From an uncultured Alphaproteobacteria bacterium (lineage in GTDB: Bacteria; Pseudomonadota; Alphaproteobacteria; SP197): DNA of 64,000 nucleotides. The first letter of the stretch is position 1. Every line of letters begins with the position of its first letter. The stretch is taken from assembly GCA_943787175.1 (NCBI GenBank), contig CALSLK010000006.1:248001-312000 (forward strand), written 5' to 3'. This document shows positions 1 through 7,727 of this stretch, piece by piece. The position numbers were made by a program, and so were the translations under genes. Under the pieces are notes generated by a model that made no database searches, had not been told where the DNA came from, and saw only the letters and a program-made list of their open reading frames with translations.

Positions 1-106
1 GAGAACGTTCTTCTCCGTATCTCTGTGTGATCCGATTCTTGGTCACTTCTTTCCTTGTTTCTCTGCGCCTCTGCGTCTCTGCGTGAATCCCTTGTTGGGT
101 TCCTGC
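1..106. repeat. Dispersed CTCTGCG-type low-complexity repeat, noncoding
   Basis: The stretch just beyond the stop of the Rieske gene is built from CTCTGCGCCTCTGCGTCTCTGCGTGA-like units (about 60-87). The same type of unit recurs at about 2890-2990 and, inverted, near 2708-2726. No coding potential is evident. Similar strings occur dispersed between genes in many environmental bacterial genomes and give rise to spurious ORFs. Function unknown. Confidence 0.55.
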
Positions 107-1315
107 CTACTCCGCCGCCATCTTCATGCCCGGCCCATCCAGCGGAACGAAATCGAGAATGTTGGCCTGGAACCAGGTAAGTGCGGTTTCGCCGACATCG
201 GCCATGGGGCCGGCCGCCATCATGGGTGAGTGCAGGGCCTTCTGCTGCTGTTCGCACACCCACATGTCTTCGATCTGGAAGTCGAGCGTTTCCATGGCAT
301 GGCACGACAGCGTGTCGATCGAGATGTAGCGTTTGCCGTCCTCCATGATGTAGCCGTGGCCCGAGGTCGAAGATGGCTTGCTCGGTTTCTTGGCCGGGTC
401 CTGCTTTTCGCGCGGCATCATCCAGGTGCGCAGTTCCAGATAACACTGCTCAGGACCGACCGGCACGATGGTGTAGGCCGAGAAGAAAATGGGCGAGGAG
501 AGCACGCCAGAATTGGGGAAGAACTGGTAGACCACGGGATAGGGTTTGCTGGTATCGACGCCGGGAATGCGCGTGAAGTGGCTGTCCATGCGCGCATCGC
601 TTTCGGGGTTGGCAAAGGTCACCCAGTGACGCCCCACCGCGTCCCAGCGCTGGTCCTCGATATCGGGACCCATCAGCGTCTTGTCATGCAGATAACTCAG
701 GTGATAGCCGTCCATGGCGTTTTCGCAGAACGCCTTCCAGTTCGCCCCGAAGTCATAGCGCACCGGCCGTTTCTCCGAGAGTCCGTCGAGCGAATGGGGC
801 CACATATGGGTGTCCCTCATGCCGCCCAGCCACATCTCGAAATCGTCTTGCGGCAACTCCTGGGGATTGACGAAGATGAGGTCACCCAGCACCCCGACGG
901 TGCCCTTGTGGAGGCTCAACTCCTCCATCTTCAGGCCGGGGAAGGCCAGGTCCTTCTTGGGCAACCCGCGCAGGGAGCCGTCATCCACGTTGTAGGTCCA
1001 GGCGTGATAGGGGCACACGATGCCGTGGCGGCAGTTGCCGTCCTTCTCGAAGATCGTCGTACCGCGATGCCGGCAGGTGTTGTGATAGGCCCGGATCGAC
1101 CCGTCCCTGGTGCGCACGATGAACATGGCATAGCGGTTGATCTGCACCGCCTTGTAGTCACCGGCTTCGGGGATGTCCTGCACGACACAGGCAAAGGTCC
1201 ACGACCGGCTGAACAGCTCCTGGTGTTCCCGCTCGAACCACGCGTCCGAGAAGTAACACTCCTTGGGCAGCAACTGCCGGGCACGGGTCGGCACGGGCGG
1301 AATGGTCTGGGGCAT
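107..1315 (-). CDS. Rieske [2Fe-2S] aromatic-ring-hydroxylating / betaine-type oxygenase, large subunit
   Basis: Cytoplasmic non-heme iron oxygenase of about 402 aa. The Rieske cluster ligands are visible as C-x-H (CRHRG, about residues 81-83) and C-x2-H (CPYH, about 101-104). The mononuclear iron site follows near residue 195 in NWKAFCENAMDGYHLSYLH, with two His, and a C-terminal Asp is plausible in QIEDMW. Length and layout match the alpha subunits that include glycine betaine, carnitine and stachydrine oxygenases as well as aromatic dioxygenases. No reductase gene is adjacent, so electrons must come from elsewhere. The ATG at 1315 is preferred to a TTG 45 bases upstream because the Rieske family normally begins close to it. 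Nearby amidohydrolase, TauD and ureohydrolase-fold genes favour a methylated-amine substrate, but this is inference. Confidence 0.85.
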   Translation of the reverse strand: MPQTIPPVPTRARQLLPKECYFSDAWFEREHQELFSRSWTFACVVQDIPEAGDYKAVQINRYAMFIVRTRDGSIRAYHNTCRHRGTTIFEKDGNCRHGIVCPYHAWTYNVDDGSLRGLPKKDLAFPGLKMEELSLHKGTVGVLGDLIFVNPQELPQDDFEMWLGGMRDTHMWPHSLDGLSEKRPVRYDFGANWKAFCENAMDGYHLSYLHDKTLMGPDIEDQRWDAVGRHWVTFANPESDARMDSHFTRIPGVDTSKPYPVVYQFFPNSGVLSSPIFFSAYTIVPVGPEQCYLELRTWMMPREKQDPAKKPSKPSSTSGHGYIMEDGKRYISIDTLSCHAMETLDFQIEDMWVCEQQQKALHSPMMAAGPMADVGETALTWFQANILDFVPLDGPGMKMAAE

Positions 1316-1398
1316 GGTTGGCTCTTGATGCTGGTTGTCAGATGACCTTACGACAGGCAATGCGCCTCGTTAACCGCTACCTGCGCACCCACTCCGTC

Positions 1399-1512
1399 CG
1401 TCATGGCCCCACTTGATGGGGTCATCCATACCGTTTGTCAAGCCACCCGCTCCGGCGGAATGTGGTGCCATGGTTTCGGCATGGATACCCCGGTCAAGCC
1501 GGGGCATGACGG
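1399..1512. repeat. Intergenic palindromic repeat (CGTCATGGCCCC...GGGGCATGACGG)
   Basis: The ends of this 114-base element are related inverted sequences: CGTCATGGCCCCACTTGATGGGG at the left and CCCCGGTCAAGCCGGGGCATGACGG at the right. Each end is also a short hairpin. It sits between two genes on the same strand. The style is that of the intergenic palindromic elements common in alphaproteobacteria. It may stabilise or terminate transcripts. Confidence 0.6.
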
Positions 1513-1537
1513 AAATGGGGAGAGTGGCGTTCTCCCG

Positions 1538-2614
1538 TCAGCCGTGGCCCTTGCCCAGCTTTCTCAACGCCAGGCCAGCCGCCATGTAAACAATGATCGA
1601 GACGATCACGCGATAGACCGCGGCGCTTCCCGGTGGGATGCAGATGAAGCTGAACCCGGTCAGGCCGCGCCGTCCCACTTCATGGGCAATGCGGATCACC
1701 TCGTAGTCGGTCATGGCGATGGGTTCGACCAGCTCACCCAGAATGTCGCCGGGAGCAGGCCCGGCACCGCCCATGACATCCATGTCGAAATGGGCATAGA
1801 CGCCCTTGGTGCCGTCCCAGGCGCGGTCCAGCTCCTTGACGCAGCCTTCAATGCCCAGACCGCTGCGCAGTTCCCATGAGCTGATAAACCGCGCGCCGTC
1901 TTTGAGGTAACGGCGGATGATGTCCTTGTCTTCGAGCATGCCGCGCTCGCCGATTTCGACCAGATTGCGCGGGTGCATGTTGTCGAGGAACTCGTACATC
2001 TTGTGTTTCCAAGACGAAGCCCCGGCAATGCGCGGATCACCGGTCAGGTGGTCCAGGTGATGCGCGTCCCAGTGGGTGTCCAGGCTGACGCAGCCGACCA
2101 TGCCGTCGACATTCTCCGAACAGGTCTTGGCAATGGCAAAGCTGCCGCACGGGCTGTTCTGGCCAATCACCACGGGCACGGCTCCGGCCTTCATGGCGTC
2201 GTTGCACTTGGACTCCACCGCTGCCTGAGCCTGCAGAATCAGCTCGGGCGTCTGGTTGGTCATCACCTCGATCGGGATGTCGGCATCCCCGTAGTCGACC
2301 ATCTTGATGTGTTCGAAGAGATCAAGATCGAAATCCTGAATGTAACCGCTGGGATACCGTGCCGATTGCTGACGCACGCGCTTGGGCGCCGCGATCCAGT
2401 CCTCCATGGGCACCCCGGCATACTTGCCGTCTTCGGCTGCGACATACGGCGCGCCGATGATGACGACATCAGCCCCTTCCAGATCCGCCGCTGTCTTGGC
2501 CACGGGCTGCGACATGAAGCTGGGCGTTTCCGGCGCAATCAGGGGAAAATCCCTGCCCGCCGCAAAGCTGGTCTTCATGAAGGTTTCCCAGTCTGGATAA
2601 TCAAACGCGCCCAT
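1538..2614 (-). CDS. Ureohydrolase (arginase/agmatinase) superfamily protein with altered metal site
   Basis: A 358-aa protein of the ureohydrolase fold, whose members hydrolyse guanidino compounds to urea plus an amine with a two-metal centre. Seen: D-x-H-x-D in LDTHWDAHH (about residue 180) and D-x-D in FDMDVMGGAGPAPGD (about 278), both expected metal ligands. Unusual: the first-ligand motif GGDHS is replaced by GQNSPCGS, removing the usual His. The DP after D-x-D is replaced, and the late catalytic Glu region reads FSFICIPPGS. The C-terminus looks hydrophobic (IVSIIVYMAAGLAL). A strong ribosome site (AGGAGAG) precedes the ATG at 2614. It may be a divergent enzyme of unknown substrate or a catalytically inactive paralogue. 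The neighbouring amidohydrolase and dioxygenases suggest a role with guanidino or amine compounds. Confidence 0.75.
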   Translation of the reverse strand: MGAFDYPDWETFMKTSFAAGRDFPLIAPETPSFMSQPVAKTAADLEGADVVIIGAPYVAAEDGKYAGVPMEDWIAAPKRVRQQSARYPSGYIQDFDLDLFEHIKMVDYGDADIPIEVMTNQTPELILQAQAAVESKCNDAMKAGAVPVVIGQNSPCGSFAIAKTCSENVDGMVGCVSLDTHWDAHHLDHLTGDPRIAGASSWKHKMYEFLDNMHPRNLVEIGERGMLEDKDIIRRYLKDGARFISSWELRSGLGIEGCVKELDRAWDGTKGVYAHFDMDVMGGAGPAPGDILGELVEPIAMTDYEVIRIAHEVGRRGLTGFSFICIPPGSAAVYRVIVSIIVYMAAGLALRKLGKGHG

Positions 2615-3043
2615 GGCTCTCTCCTAATGTGTCCGGGGCTGAGTGTTTCAAAGGATGAAGCACAAGCAAACAACTGTTTCGCGCTTTCACCCAAACAAGA
2701 AAATGACTCACGCGGAGGCGCAGAGGTCGCTGAGCCAGACGCCAGGGCCGAGTTCATTGGTCAGAGGCGAGGATCGGCTGGGCCGCATGGCGGCCCGATA
2801 ACAAACAAGGAACCGTGCAGAGGATTAACGGCGGGCACATCGATCCAACAGGTGAAAGACCTTTCCGCTGTGTATCTGTGTCTTTGTACCCTGTGCGAAT
2901 CCCTTCCTTGTTTCTCCGCGTCCTCCGCGCCTCCGCGTGAACCCACTTTTGTTTTCCCTTTTTCTCTGCGCCTCTGCGGCTCTGCGTGAACAACCTTGCC
3001 TGTTCCTGTTACCCTTGTTCCCAACGACTCGGGAGTGATCGCA
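2615..3043. repeat. 429-base intergenic region with inverted CTCCGCG/CGCGGAG repeats
   Basis: No gene is supported here. The region contains CGCGGAGGCGCAGAGG (about 2711-2726) and, in inverse orientation, tandem CTCCGCGTCCTCCGCGCCTCCGCGTGA and CTCTGCGCCTCTGCGGCTCTGCGTGA units (about 2916-2990). A transcript could fold through the two arms. The ORFs predicted through it are low-complexity (RRGAE, RRTRR) and are rejected as genes. The same repeat family flanks the Rieske gene at the start of the window. Confidence 0.5.
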
Positions 3044-4573
3044 ATGACAATTCTGGTACGCGGAAAATGGGTCATTCCCGATGCAGACAACGACGTCATC
3101 AACGATGGTGCCGTGGCAGTCGAAGACGGCAAGATCACCGCTGTCAGCAGCTTTGCTGATCTGCGTGCCGCCCATCCCGACGCCGAGATCACCGGCGGCG
3201 AGCATATGGCCGTCATGCCCGGTCTCATCAACGCGCACCATCACAGCGGCGCGGCCAGCCATGTCCAGCACGGCGGACCCGACATGCTGCTGGAAAGCTG
3301 GCTCAAAGCCCTGTGGCTCATGCGCCCTGGCCCCACGCGCTTCGATATCCTGTTCAGCGCCACCCGCCTGCTGCAAAGCGGCGTCACCTCGGTGGTCGAT
3401 CTCTATTCGCCGGTAGGCAGCCAGAAGGCCGTGGCGCAAGATTGCGCCACCGCCCTTGCCGCCTATGACGAAGTCGGCATCCGTTGCGCCTTTGGTCCCG
3501 GCATCAAGGACCAGGGTTTCCTGGGCGTCGGCCCCGGCGCCTGTGATGAAGACTTCCTGGCCATTCTGCCCGACGACCTTGCGGCACGTGCCCGCGCCCA
3601 TGCGATGCCCGGCCCCGATCACACCACGCCGGATCAGTATCTGGCCATCATGGATGACCTGATCCCCGCGTGGTCCGGGCACGATCGCATCGACGTCATT
3701 TATGGCCCGGCCGGTCCACCCTGGATCACCGACGGCTTCTTCACGAAAATCGCAGAAGCTGCCGAACGCCACGACGCCCTGATCCAGACCCATGTCTCGG
3801 AATCCTTCTATGAGAAACTCCAGGGGCCAAAGTTCACCGGCCGGCCCATGCTGCTCCACCTCCATGATCTGGGCCTGACCAGCCCGCGTTTCTCCATTGC
3901 CCACGGCGTCTGGATGACCGACGCAGAAATCGCCGTGATGGCAGGCACCGGTACGGCGGTCAGCCACAACCCATCCAGCAACCTGCGCCTGCGCGCCGGT
4001 ATCGCACCGCTCAATGCCTTCCTGGAGGCCGGTGTCACCACCGCCATCGGCATGGATTCCACCACAATCAACGATGATGAGGACATGTTTGCCGAAATGC
4101 GTCTGGCCCTGCGTCTGGCACGCACGCCGACCTATCATGAAGCCGCACCCGAACCTGCCGACATTCTGCGCAGCACCTTGCAGGGCGGCGCGAAACTGCT
4201 GCGCAAGGAAGGCAGTCTTGGCCGCCTTGCGCCCGGCTACGCGGCCGATCTGTTACTCCTCGACATGACCCAGGCCAGCACTCCCTGGATTGCGCCGGAG
4301 GTATCGGGCCGCGATCTGGCGATCTACAAGGCCAAAGCCGGTGACGTCCGCGATGTCATGATCGCGGGCGAGTGGGTTCTGCGGAATCGCAAGCCGACCC
4401 GCTTTGATCTCGATGCCGCCTCCACCGAGTTCAACGACATCATGGCAGCCCAACCCTTTCCGCAGGACGACCACGCCCTTGCCCAGGAACTGCTGCCCCA
4501 TATAGAAGCCTGGTACGGCGCCTGGGATCACGGCGAACGCAAACCCCACACCGCGATGAACAGCAAGGTATGA
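3044..4573 (+). CDS. Amidohydrolase family protein (cytosine deaminase / TRZ-ATZ chlorohydrolase-like)
   Basis: A metal-dependent cytoplasmic hydrolase of about 509 aa with the TIM-barrel amidohydrolase layout. The N-terminal beta domain (ILVRGKWVIPDAD) is followed by the metal motif NAHHHSG near residue 60. A central His follows in QTHVSE, then SHNPSSNLRL, and the catalytic Asp in GMDSTTINDDEDMF. The order matches deaminases and dechlorinases acting on purines, triazines, creatinine or related rings. The ATG at 3044 is chosen over an in-frame start at 2996 because GGGAG lies 10 bases upstream and the family begins at this point. Its stop overlaps the following dioxygenase start (ATGA), so the two are co-translated. 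The substrate cannot be named. Confidence 0.85.
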   Translation: MTILVRGKWVIPDADNDVINDGAVAVEDGKITAVSSFADLRAAHPDAEITGGEHMAVMPGLINAHHHSGAASHVQHGGPDMLLESWLKALWLMRPGPTRFDILFSATRLLQSGVTSVVDLYSPVGSQKAVAQDCATALAAYDEVGIRCAFGPGIKDQGFLGVGPGACDEDFLAILPDDLAARARAHAMPGPDHTTPDQYLAIMDDLIPAWSGHDRIDVIYGPAGPPWITDGFFTKIAEAAERHDALIQTHVSESFYEKLQGPKFTGRPMLLHLHDLGLTSPRFSIAHGVWMTDAEIAVMAGTGTAVSHNPSSNLRLRAGIAPLNAFLEAGVTTAIGMDSTTINDDEDMFAEMRLALRLARTPTYHEAAPEPADILRSTLQGGAKLLRKEGSLGRLAPGYAADLLLLDMTQASTPWIAPEVSGRDLAIYKAKAGDVRDVMIAGEWVLRNRKPTRFDLDAASTEFNDIMAAQPFPQDDHALAQELLPHIEAWYGAWDHGERKPHTAMNSKV

Positions 4574-5577
4574 CCATGGCAGTTGCCTCCCAGAACAGCG
4601 CCTGGACTGCCCAGGCCGTGGACGGCCCCGACAGCTTTGCCGTGACGTTGAGCGACAAGCAGCGCGACGCCATCGTTGTTGCCGCCCGGCGCATGGCGGC
4701 GCGCGGCATGACCATTGCCGATCTCTGGGGCCGCGACATCGGCCTGCCGGAGCTGCGCGGCACGATGCGAAAGATTATCCGGGAAGTCACACAGGAGAGC
4801 GGTCTTGTGGTGCTCAAGGGCATGCCGGTCGAGGAGCTTAACGAAGAGGAAACAGCCCTTGCCTGGCATCTGACCACGGCACCGCTGGGCCGCCTGCGGT
4901 CACAAAGCGGCTGGGGCGAGCTGATGGGCCGGGTCGAATATGTCGATGATGGCCGCGACTGGCGCGGCTACACCAAGACCAAGGAACTCAACTTCCACAC
5001 CGACCACGCCGATACCGTCGCCCTGCTCTGCGTGCGTCAGGGCCCTGCCGGCGGCGCAAGCCGACTGGTGAGCCAGGGCGCACTGCGCGAGATCATCGCC
5101 GAGGAAAACCCGGAGGCGCTGGCCCTGCTGAACCGTGGTTTTCCCTATGCCTGGTTCGAGGAAGGACCGCCCGATGCCTCAGGTCCGGTGAGTGATTTTA
5201 ACGTGCCGGTGCTGGTCGAGCACAAAGGCCGTGTGCAGGGCGTCTTTATCCAATCCTTCATGCTCGCCGCTGCCCAGGCCATAGAGCGCGTTCTTACCAA
5301 GGATGAGATCGCCGCCATCGAACTCGTAAGCCAGGTCGCCAACCGCCCCGGTATCGCGCTGGAGTTCCGCATGGAACCCGGCCACGCGCTCATCTTCGAC
5401 AACCTCTCCATGATGCACGCCCGTACCGCCTTCGAGCGCTCCGACAACCCGAGCGAAAGCCGTCTGCTTTACCGTCTGTGGTACGCCACCCAACCGCCGC
5501 GCCCACGCCAACCCGGCATCGCCCAATACGAAGACGCCCTCATGCGCGCCTACAAGGACCCGTCGCTGGCCGGGTGA
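4570..5577 (+). CDS. TauD/TfdA-family 2-oxoglutarate-dependent dioxygenase
   Basis: A 335-aa Fe(II)/2-oxoglutarate oxygenase. The facial triad is visible as H-x-D in NFHTDHADT (about residue 140) and a distal His in MMHARTAFERS (about 285), followed by the Arg-rich strand LLYRLWYAT that binds 2-oxoglutarate. The family hydroxylates taurine, gamma-butyrobetaine, alkyl sulfates or clavaminate-like substrates. It is translationally coupled by ATGA to the upstream amidohydrolase. A paralogue with the same motif lies about 400 bases downstream. The pair may act on related substrates. The exact substrate is unknown. Confidence 0.85.
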   Translation: MTMAVASQNSAWTAQAVDGPDSFAVTLSDKQRDAIVVAARRMAARGMTIADLWGRDIGLPELRGTMRKIIREVTQESGLVVLKGMPVEELNEEETALAWHLTTAPLGRLRSQSGWGELMGRVEYVDDGRDWRGYTKTKELNFHTDHADTVALLCVRQGPAGGASRLVSQGALREIIAEENPEALALLNRGFPYAWFEEGPPDASGPVSDFNVPVLVEHKGRVQGVFIQSFMLAAAQAIERVLTKDEIAAIELVSQVANRPGIALEFRMEPGHALIFDNLSMMHARTAFERSDNPSESRLLYRLWYATQPPRPRQPGIAQYEDALMRAYKDPSLAG

Positions 5578-5615
5578 TCTGCCTGTGCTCGGGCCTGTCG
5601 GTGACCGCTGGCTTG

Positions 5616-5747
5616 ACAGAGTTACACCAGGCTCTGAACAATCGGGCCAATCTATCGCTTTACAGAAGATATGGATTCGAAGACCTCGAGGTGATCGAAA
5701 CGCCTGATGCTCCACCTGTCTTTCCGATGCTGCGCAAGTCGCATTGA
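5616..5747 (+). pseudogene. 3' remnant of a GNAT acetyltransferase gene
   Basis: About 43 codons read ELHQALNNRANLSLYRRYGF and end in VFPMLRKSH. This resembles the last strand-helix-strand of GNAT acetyltransferases (N-x2-N-x2-LY-x2-YGF, then PPVFPM). No start or acetyl-CoA binding loop is present upstream; the preceding bases belong to the dioxygenase end. It is best read as a leftover of a deleted gene. A sequence comparison with GNAT families would confirm it. Confidence 0.5.
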
Positions 5748-5985
5748 CTGACTTCGTCATCAACGCTCTTGCAATGGCCGCAAATTGGCTGTGAACTTCG
5801 CCCTTCAAACGCCGGGTTGATCGCTGCGGGTTTGGCACATGGCTAGGCATCGATACCGCCACGCCGGAACGCCATACCATCGCTTGCGTGTCGCGGCGGC
5901 GGCAGAACACACGATCTACTTTGCATGGGGTTGAACCGGAGATTTTCTCCACCACCCCCATCGACAGGCCAGACAGGAGGCCTTC
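5748..5985. other. Noncoding gap before the second TauD gene
   Basis: No supported gene. It ends in a strong ribosome site (AGGAGG, 7 bases before the ATG at 5986) and presumably carries the promoter of the downstream dioxygenase. No clear -35/-10 pair could be picked with confidence. Confidence 0.4.
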
Positions 5986-7029
5986 ATGACCGAAACATTC
6001 AGTGATCGCATCGACCATCCCTCAGCCTGGAAGGCGAGCGATTTTGCCAGCCCGGATGATGTCTCCTTTGATATGGGCGAGCGCCATGTCGATGCCCTGC
6101 GCAGCGTTGTTGCGCGCGCAAAGGCGTCCGGGCGCGGCCTGCAGGAACTCACCACAGACGAAACCGCGATGCCCGAGATCGAGGGCGACCTTCTCGACCT
6201 GCGCCATGAACTGATGGAAGGGCGCGGTCTGTTGCTGGTACGCGGCTGGCCCATCGGTGAGATGAACGATGAGGAGCTGGCCCTGGCCTACTGGGCGATG
6301 GGCACCTATTTCGGGCGCGGCGTGAGCCAGAGCCCCATGGGCGACCGGCTGGGTTACGTCACCGATGTTTCCAAACCCGGCACTCAGGAGCGTGGCTATC
6401 GCAGTGCCAAGGAGCTTCACCTCCACACCGACAGCGACGACATTGTCGGCCTGCTCTGCATCCGCCAGGCTGAATCAGGCGGCCAGAGCCGACTGGCAAG
6501 CTCCATCGCCATCTACAACGAGATCGCCGCGACCCGCCCCGACCTGCTCAAGCCCCTGTTTGAGGGTTACACCTATCACTGGTTCGGCGAGCAGCCTCCC
6601 GACCAGGGTGTCGTGACGGATTACCCCGTGCCCGTCTTCGGACTTAAAGACGGCTATCTCTCCTGCATCTTCCTGCGCGAATTCATCCATATGGCGGTCG
6701 AGGAAACCGGCGTGGCCCTGACCGATGAGCAGGCCGAAGCGCTGACCCTGTTCGGTGACATTGCCGAGCGCGAGGACATCCAGTTCCGCTTCCACCTGGA
6801 GCCGGGCTGGGCAAGCTTCATCAACAACTACACCACGCTCCATTCGCGCACCGCATTCGTGGACTGGGAAGAGATCGAGAAGCGTCGCATGCTCCTGCGC
6901 CTCTGGCTCAAGGCCGAACCGGCACGGCCACGGGTCGAGAACCAGCGCCGCTATTACGGCGAAGACGGCATGCATGTCGACGGCCGCACCAACACCGTCT
7001 TCGACCCCAAGCGGGCGGCGGCGGAGTAG
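5986..7029 (+). CDS. TauD/TfdA-family 2-oxoglutarate-dependent dioxygenase (paralogue)
   Basis: A 347-aa Fe(II)/2-oxoglutarate oxygenase. The H-x-D motif is in HLHTDSDDIVGL (about residue 146) and the distal His in TLHSRTAFVDW. The 2-oxoglutarate-binding Arg lies in LLRLWLKAE. It aligns throughout with the dioxygenase about 400 bases upstream (shared GQSRL/GASRL region and LLCIRQ/LLCVRQ), so the two arose by duplication. A perfect Shine-Dalgarno (AGGAGG) fixes the start. A 13-bp palindrome follows the stop and may end the transcript. The substrate is unknown; methylated amines or sulfonates are possible. Confidence 0.85.
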   Translation: MTETFSDRIDHPSAWKASDFASPDDVSFDMGERHVDALRSVVARAKASGRGLQELTTDETAMPEIEGDLLDLRHELMEGRGLLLVRGWPIGEMNDEELALAYWAMGTYFGRGVSQSPMGDRLGYVTDVSKPGTQERGYRSAKELHLHTDSDDIVGLLCIRQAESGGQSRLASSIAIYNEIAATRPDLLKPLFEGYTYHWFGEQPPDQGVVTDYPVPVFGLKDGYLSCIFLREFIHMAVEETGVALTDEQAEALTLFGDIAEREDIQFRFHLEPGWASFINNYTTLHSRTAFVDWEEIEKRRMLLRLWLKAEPARPRVENQRRYYGEDGMHVDGRTNTVFDPKRAAAE

Positions 7030-7041
7030 AATACAGCCACC

Positions 7042-7072
7042 GTGTCATCCCGGCCTTGAGCCGGGATGACAC
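7042..7072. terminator. Perfect 13-bp hairpin, terminator-like palindrome
   Basis: GTGTCATCCCGGC (7042-7054) and GCCGGGATGACAC (7060-7072) form a perfect 13-bp stem with a CTTGA loop, 13 bases after the dioxygenase stop. There is no T-run, so it may act as a transcript-stabilising or Rho-assisted end. The same arm sequence recurs at 7668-7709 and 56343-56450. Confidence 0.6.
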
Positions 7073-7123
7073 ACGTTGGGTGTGGCACCGGTTAGTGATC
7101 CGTTCAGAACAATGGAAACAACA

Positions 7124-7651
7124 ATGACCGCGCCGAATTTCACCACCGAACGTCTGTCACTGCGACCCATCGCGCCAGAAGACATTGATGGCATGGCCGC
7201 CATGCATGCCGACCCCCAAGTCATGCGATTCATCGGTAACGGGACAATTCCTGAACCCGTTGCGCACCGTCAGGAACTGGTCAGCTGGATTGACGACAGT
7301 GAAGATCCGCCCGGCATGTCCATGTGGAGCGTACGCCCCCTGGCAAAGCCTGAACGTTTTCTGGGCTGGGTGATGCTCTACCCGCTTCCCGGCTGGGAGC
7401 CCGATGTCGAGATCGGCTGGCGCTTTACAAAGGCAGCCTGGGGCCACGGCTATGCCAGCGAAGCGGCCCGGGCAATCATGAGACACGGCTTCGAGAATGT
7501 CGGACTGGAAAAGATCGTTGCCGTTCTCGATCCCGGAAACCGGCGCTCACGGCGCGTTTGCGAACGGCTTGGCATGACGGACGCCGGCATCCTACGCGCC
7601 TATGATGTGGATTGTGCGTCTTATGTGAAGGAAAACGTCTCAGCTGAATGA
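7124..7651 (+). CDS. GNAT N-acetyltransferase (RimJ/RimL-like)
   Basis: An acetyl-CoA-dependent acetyltransferase of about 175 aa. It begins with the typical TERLSLRPIAPEDIDGM strand and helix. The acetyl-CoA loop is in RFTKAAWGHGYASEAARA (Q/R-x-x-G-x-G/A like). The end has VLDPGNRRSRRVCERLGM, the N-x2-S-x3-EK/RLGM signature of RimJ/RimL-type enzymes. ATGs at 7076, 7112 and 7124 are in frame; 7124 is preferred because the domain begins at once. It lies between two 13-bp palindromes and is probably transcribed alone. The substrate (ribosomal protein, small amine or antibiotic) cannot be told. Confidence 0.85.
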   Translation: MTAPNFTTERLSLRPIAPEDIDGMAAMHADPQVMRFIGNGTIPEPVAHRQELVSWIDDSEDPPGMSMWSVRPLAKPERFLGWVMLYPLPGWEPDVEIGWRFTKAAWGHGYASEAARAIMRHGFENVGLEKIVAVLDPGNRRSRRVCERLGMTDAGILRAYDVDCASYVKENVSAE

Positions 7652-7667
7652 GACCACCAAAGACCCC

Positions 7668-7709
7668 GTGTCATCCCGGATAAACGCTATGCAGTTTCCG
7701 GGATGACAC
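7668..7709. terminator. Palindrome between convergent genes, bidirectional terminator-like
   Basis: GTGTCATCCCGGA (7668-7680) pairs perfectly with TCCGGGATGACAC (7697-7709) around a 16-base loop. It sits between the ends of two converging genes (stops at 7651 and 7728), as expected for a bidirectional transcript end. It belongs to the same family as the hairpin at 7042-7072. Confidence 0.6.
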
Positions 7710-7727
7710 ACAAAGAGGGTGTATTCG

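Noticed and set aside
230-1345. 371-codon plus-strand frame over the Rieske gene
   Set aside because: The opposite strand carries intact Rieske and iron-ligand motifs; this frame has none.
2825-4138. 437-codon minus-strand frame over the amidohydrolase and repeats
   Set aside because: It runs through low-complexity repeats and opposite a well-defined amidohydrolase.
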